Shown: one piece after another, positions 58,006-59,787 of the stretch
Numbering within the stretch: the first letter of the stretch is position 1
Layout of the letters: each line of letters opens with the position of its first letter
Assembly (NCBI GenBank): GCA_027596075.1
Contig: JADGJC010000253.1
Location: forward strand, 1 to 59,787
Source of the DNA: Rhizophlyctis rosea
Taxonomy: Eukaryota > Chytridiomycota > Chytridiomycetes > Rhizophlyctidales > Rhizophlyctidaceae
Length of the DNA stretch: 59,787 nucleotides
Direction of reading: 5' to 3'
The notes under the pieces: model-generated
Told to the model about the DNA's origin: nothing
Seen by the model: only the letters and a program-made list of their open reading frames with translations
Databases searched by the model: none
Position numbers and translations under genes: made by a program

Positions 58006-59787
58006 CGGAAGCAAGCAAAAAAAGAAAACAACAATACGGCGCGATATCATCAATGGTGTGGAGAATCAGGTATTCCCCACATCACGCATTTTTTTGCTTG
58101 ATCGCAGAGTAAAAATGCGAGTGTTTAGTCATAGCAACCAGGCTTGATTGAAAAGGGCATTTCAATCTCGTTGCGATGATCATTTGAGGATTGTTTCGCC
58201 GGTTGCAGACTTTCATCCGAATATGCTCTTGTCAGTCACGGCGAGGATGAGGTTAGATCACTCCCTTCCTTTCCTGCCAATCAAGTCAGACCGGGTAGTT
58301 TCCTTTTTATGCCACGAAGCGAGTGAGGAGCCTGTCAATAATATGGGTGACATCCGTCGAAAAAGTATTGACCCCGTGTATCCGAGCAAACGTTTGCCAC
58401 CGGATCGACCATGATGGGCAACATTTACAAGTAGGAAGGTATGCCAGAGAACAGCGCGACGACCTCTGTCGAAATTGATCGCATACCAGTACTGCAAAAA
58501 GTGAAGGGGGTAACTGCAAGTACTGCAGGAGAGAGAATCCAGGAGGTCCGCTATGAAAGCATGGGGGTCGTCATGCACTGCGGACGGATAGGTGTATGTC
58601 TCGAACTTCGTTCAAATCTCCTTCCAAATGAGCAGAGGAGGACCCAGTCGGCTCTCGAGCATGAAAGCGAAGCGTTAGACCCTTATACAGTCTCCTGAAG
58701 GGCATCCAGTCGTGGACGCAACATGATGCATCGAAGCGCCGTCCACCCTTAGCATCAAAACATGCAAGTGTCGTCAATGACAAAACCGCCTCTATCCTGA
58801 AGGCTTCCGCTCGTCATGCGCGACTAACCTCGCTGACAGAAACAGGAGTCATTGACAGTGTTGGAGATCTAGCGAACTGATATTTTCATGATTCTAGTTG
58901 TGCAGATAGGTTTGGGGAAAGTACCAACACGAGTTTGCGGATTGCTGGTGTGGGATGCTATGTTGACGTGCGTGGTTATGCGCGATGAAGGGATCAGGCA
59001 GGGGCTTAATGACAGGCGATCATGATACCGTATTGCAAAGGGATTTAGACATGATGGAGTGATGCCAAGTAGGCGAAGATCACTCAAAAGACGGGAAACA
59101 CAACCAAGCATTTCGAATAGTCTCACCAGAATGGGACTCGGTTCACCGTCCTCTGATCTTTGACTTGTGCCAAAAAGAAATTTTTGTCAAACTGATGCAG
59201 GCGGCGGAAGATGGATGGATGGATTCAGTTCCAAGCAAAACTCGAGCCAAGCGTGTGCCCATCTGTCATGGATTTTCACGAAGCCAACGATATTGGAAAT
59301 ATCCCATGTGACTATCGAAGTGCTCCTGAAGACCGTGAATACATATTCGTGAGGATAGATGATGAGTGGGTAGTTTGAGTATGTCAGTCCCTCCCAAAAG
59401 AAGACGAAACCTGGAATAGGCAAACCAGATGGATGCCCAGAACCCTACAGTCATCCAAATGCGAAGCGCAAAGGTTTAAGGATACACGAAACTAGCCACT
59501 GGGCAGTCCAGACCCCTGAACGACCCCAACACACGCACGAAACGGACAACAACGCCACTCAAACCGTGCTACGGCAAAAAAAAAAAAAACAAAAACACTA
59601 TTCTTCCACAGCCGCCACATTGGCACGCCGAGCCGGGAGTCCCGAGCGGAAAATCACGCACGAAAACCCCACCCAAGTCAAGCCTGATTCACTACGAAAT
59701 CACTTCTCATAACCAAAGTCGAGAATATATTTTCAATGACGAAGGAGAGGCATACTGGTTCGATCCATCCACTGCCCTACTCAGGAA

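Larger units (their letters stand above)
50703..59787. other. Nine-kilobase block with one tRNA gene and no supportable protein gene
   Basis: Open frames reach 175 codons (52409-52936 minus) but carry no motifs and look like random frames in mildly purine-rich DNA. Apart from the tRNA-Leu, the identifiable elements are two tRNA-like sequences near 57.6 and 58.0 kb and a poly-A run at about 59575-59590. Two short stretches near 52.59 and 54.15 kb are weakly alike, which may hint at further decayed duplication. Confidence 0.45.

Noticed and set aside
12009..59787. CRISPR array, prokaryotic operon or phage signals
   Set aside because: No regularly spaced repeats or Shine-Dalgarno-led gene strings; the genes have spliceosomal introns.

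Overview
The window looks like nuclear DNA of an early-diverging, zoosporic fungus (chytrid-like). The genes have fungal-type spliceosomal introns, mostly 45-110 nt, with GT..AG ends and one perfect TACTAAC branch point. They sit as compact islands in long stretches without convincing genes. The repertoire also fits: WW-rich ankyrin-like repeats, a Sel1-repeat protein, kinesin-light-chain-type TPR proteins with a diatom/oomycete-like N-terminal domain, and small secreted Cys-rich proteins. The lineage call is inference from gene content. No rRNA or other taxonomic marker is present.

Layout: (1) 1-85, 3' remnant of an ATP synthase subunit c gene, then a four-exon gene for a small membrane protein (236-1051). 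(2) 4358-5986, a TPR protein with a TIR-like N-terminal domain. (3) 10764-12008, EMC4, a subunit of the ER membrane protein complex, in six exons. (4) 24644-19389 (minus), a 21-exon gene predicted to encode C2-C2-C1-RasGAP-LIM-LIM-LIM-LIM (about 1289 aa), the most striking protein here. (5) 31147-40450, three small secreted-type genes, one broken, around an assembly gap with poly-G/poly-C flanks. (6) 41067-42233, a WW-rich ankyrin-like protein. (7) 46261-44123 (minus), a second TIR-like/TPR protein. (8) 47691-48602, a PLAC8-family protein. (9) 50702-48985 (minus), a Sel1-repeat protein, followed by a tRNA-Leu(UAG) gene. The last 9 kb and several other 3-7 kb blocks hold no gene I can support. 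They do hold tRNA-like sequences, a diverged direct duplication, hairpins and a dispersed repeat.

How the genes fit together: there is no operon logic, as expected in a fungus. The themes are membrane and secretory biology (EMC4, PLAC8, secreted proteins, GPI-type tail), Ras signalling with possible cytoskeletal targeting (RasGAP-LIM), and several repeat-scaffold proteins (TPR, Sel1, ankyrin-like). Two of the TPR proteins carry what may be a TIR-related effector domain, which suggests an NLR-like, NTPase-less receptor family. That last point is inference from motifs only. All exon boundaries were derived by eye from reading frame, splice consensus and domain continuity, and could be off by a base.
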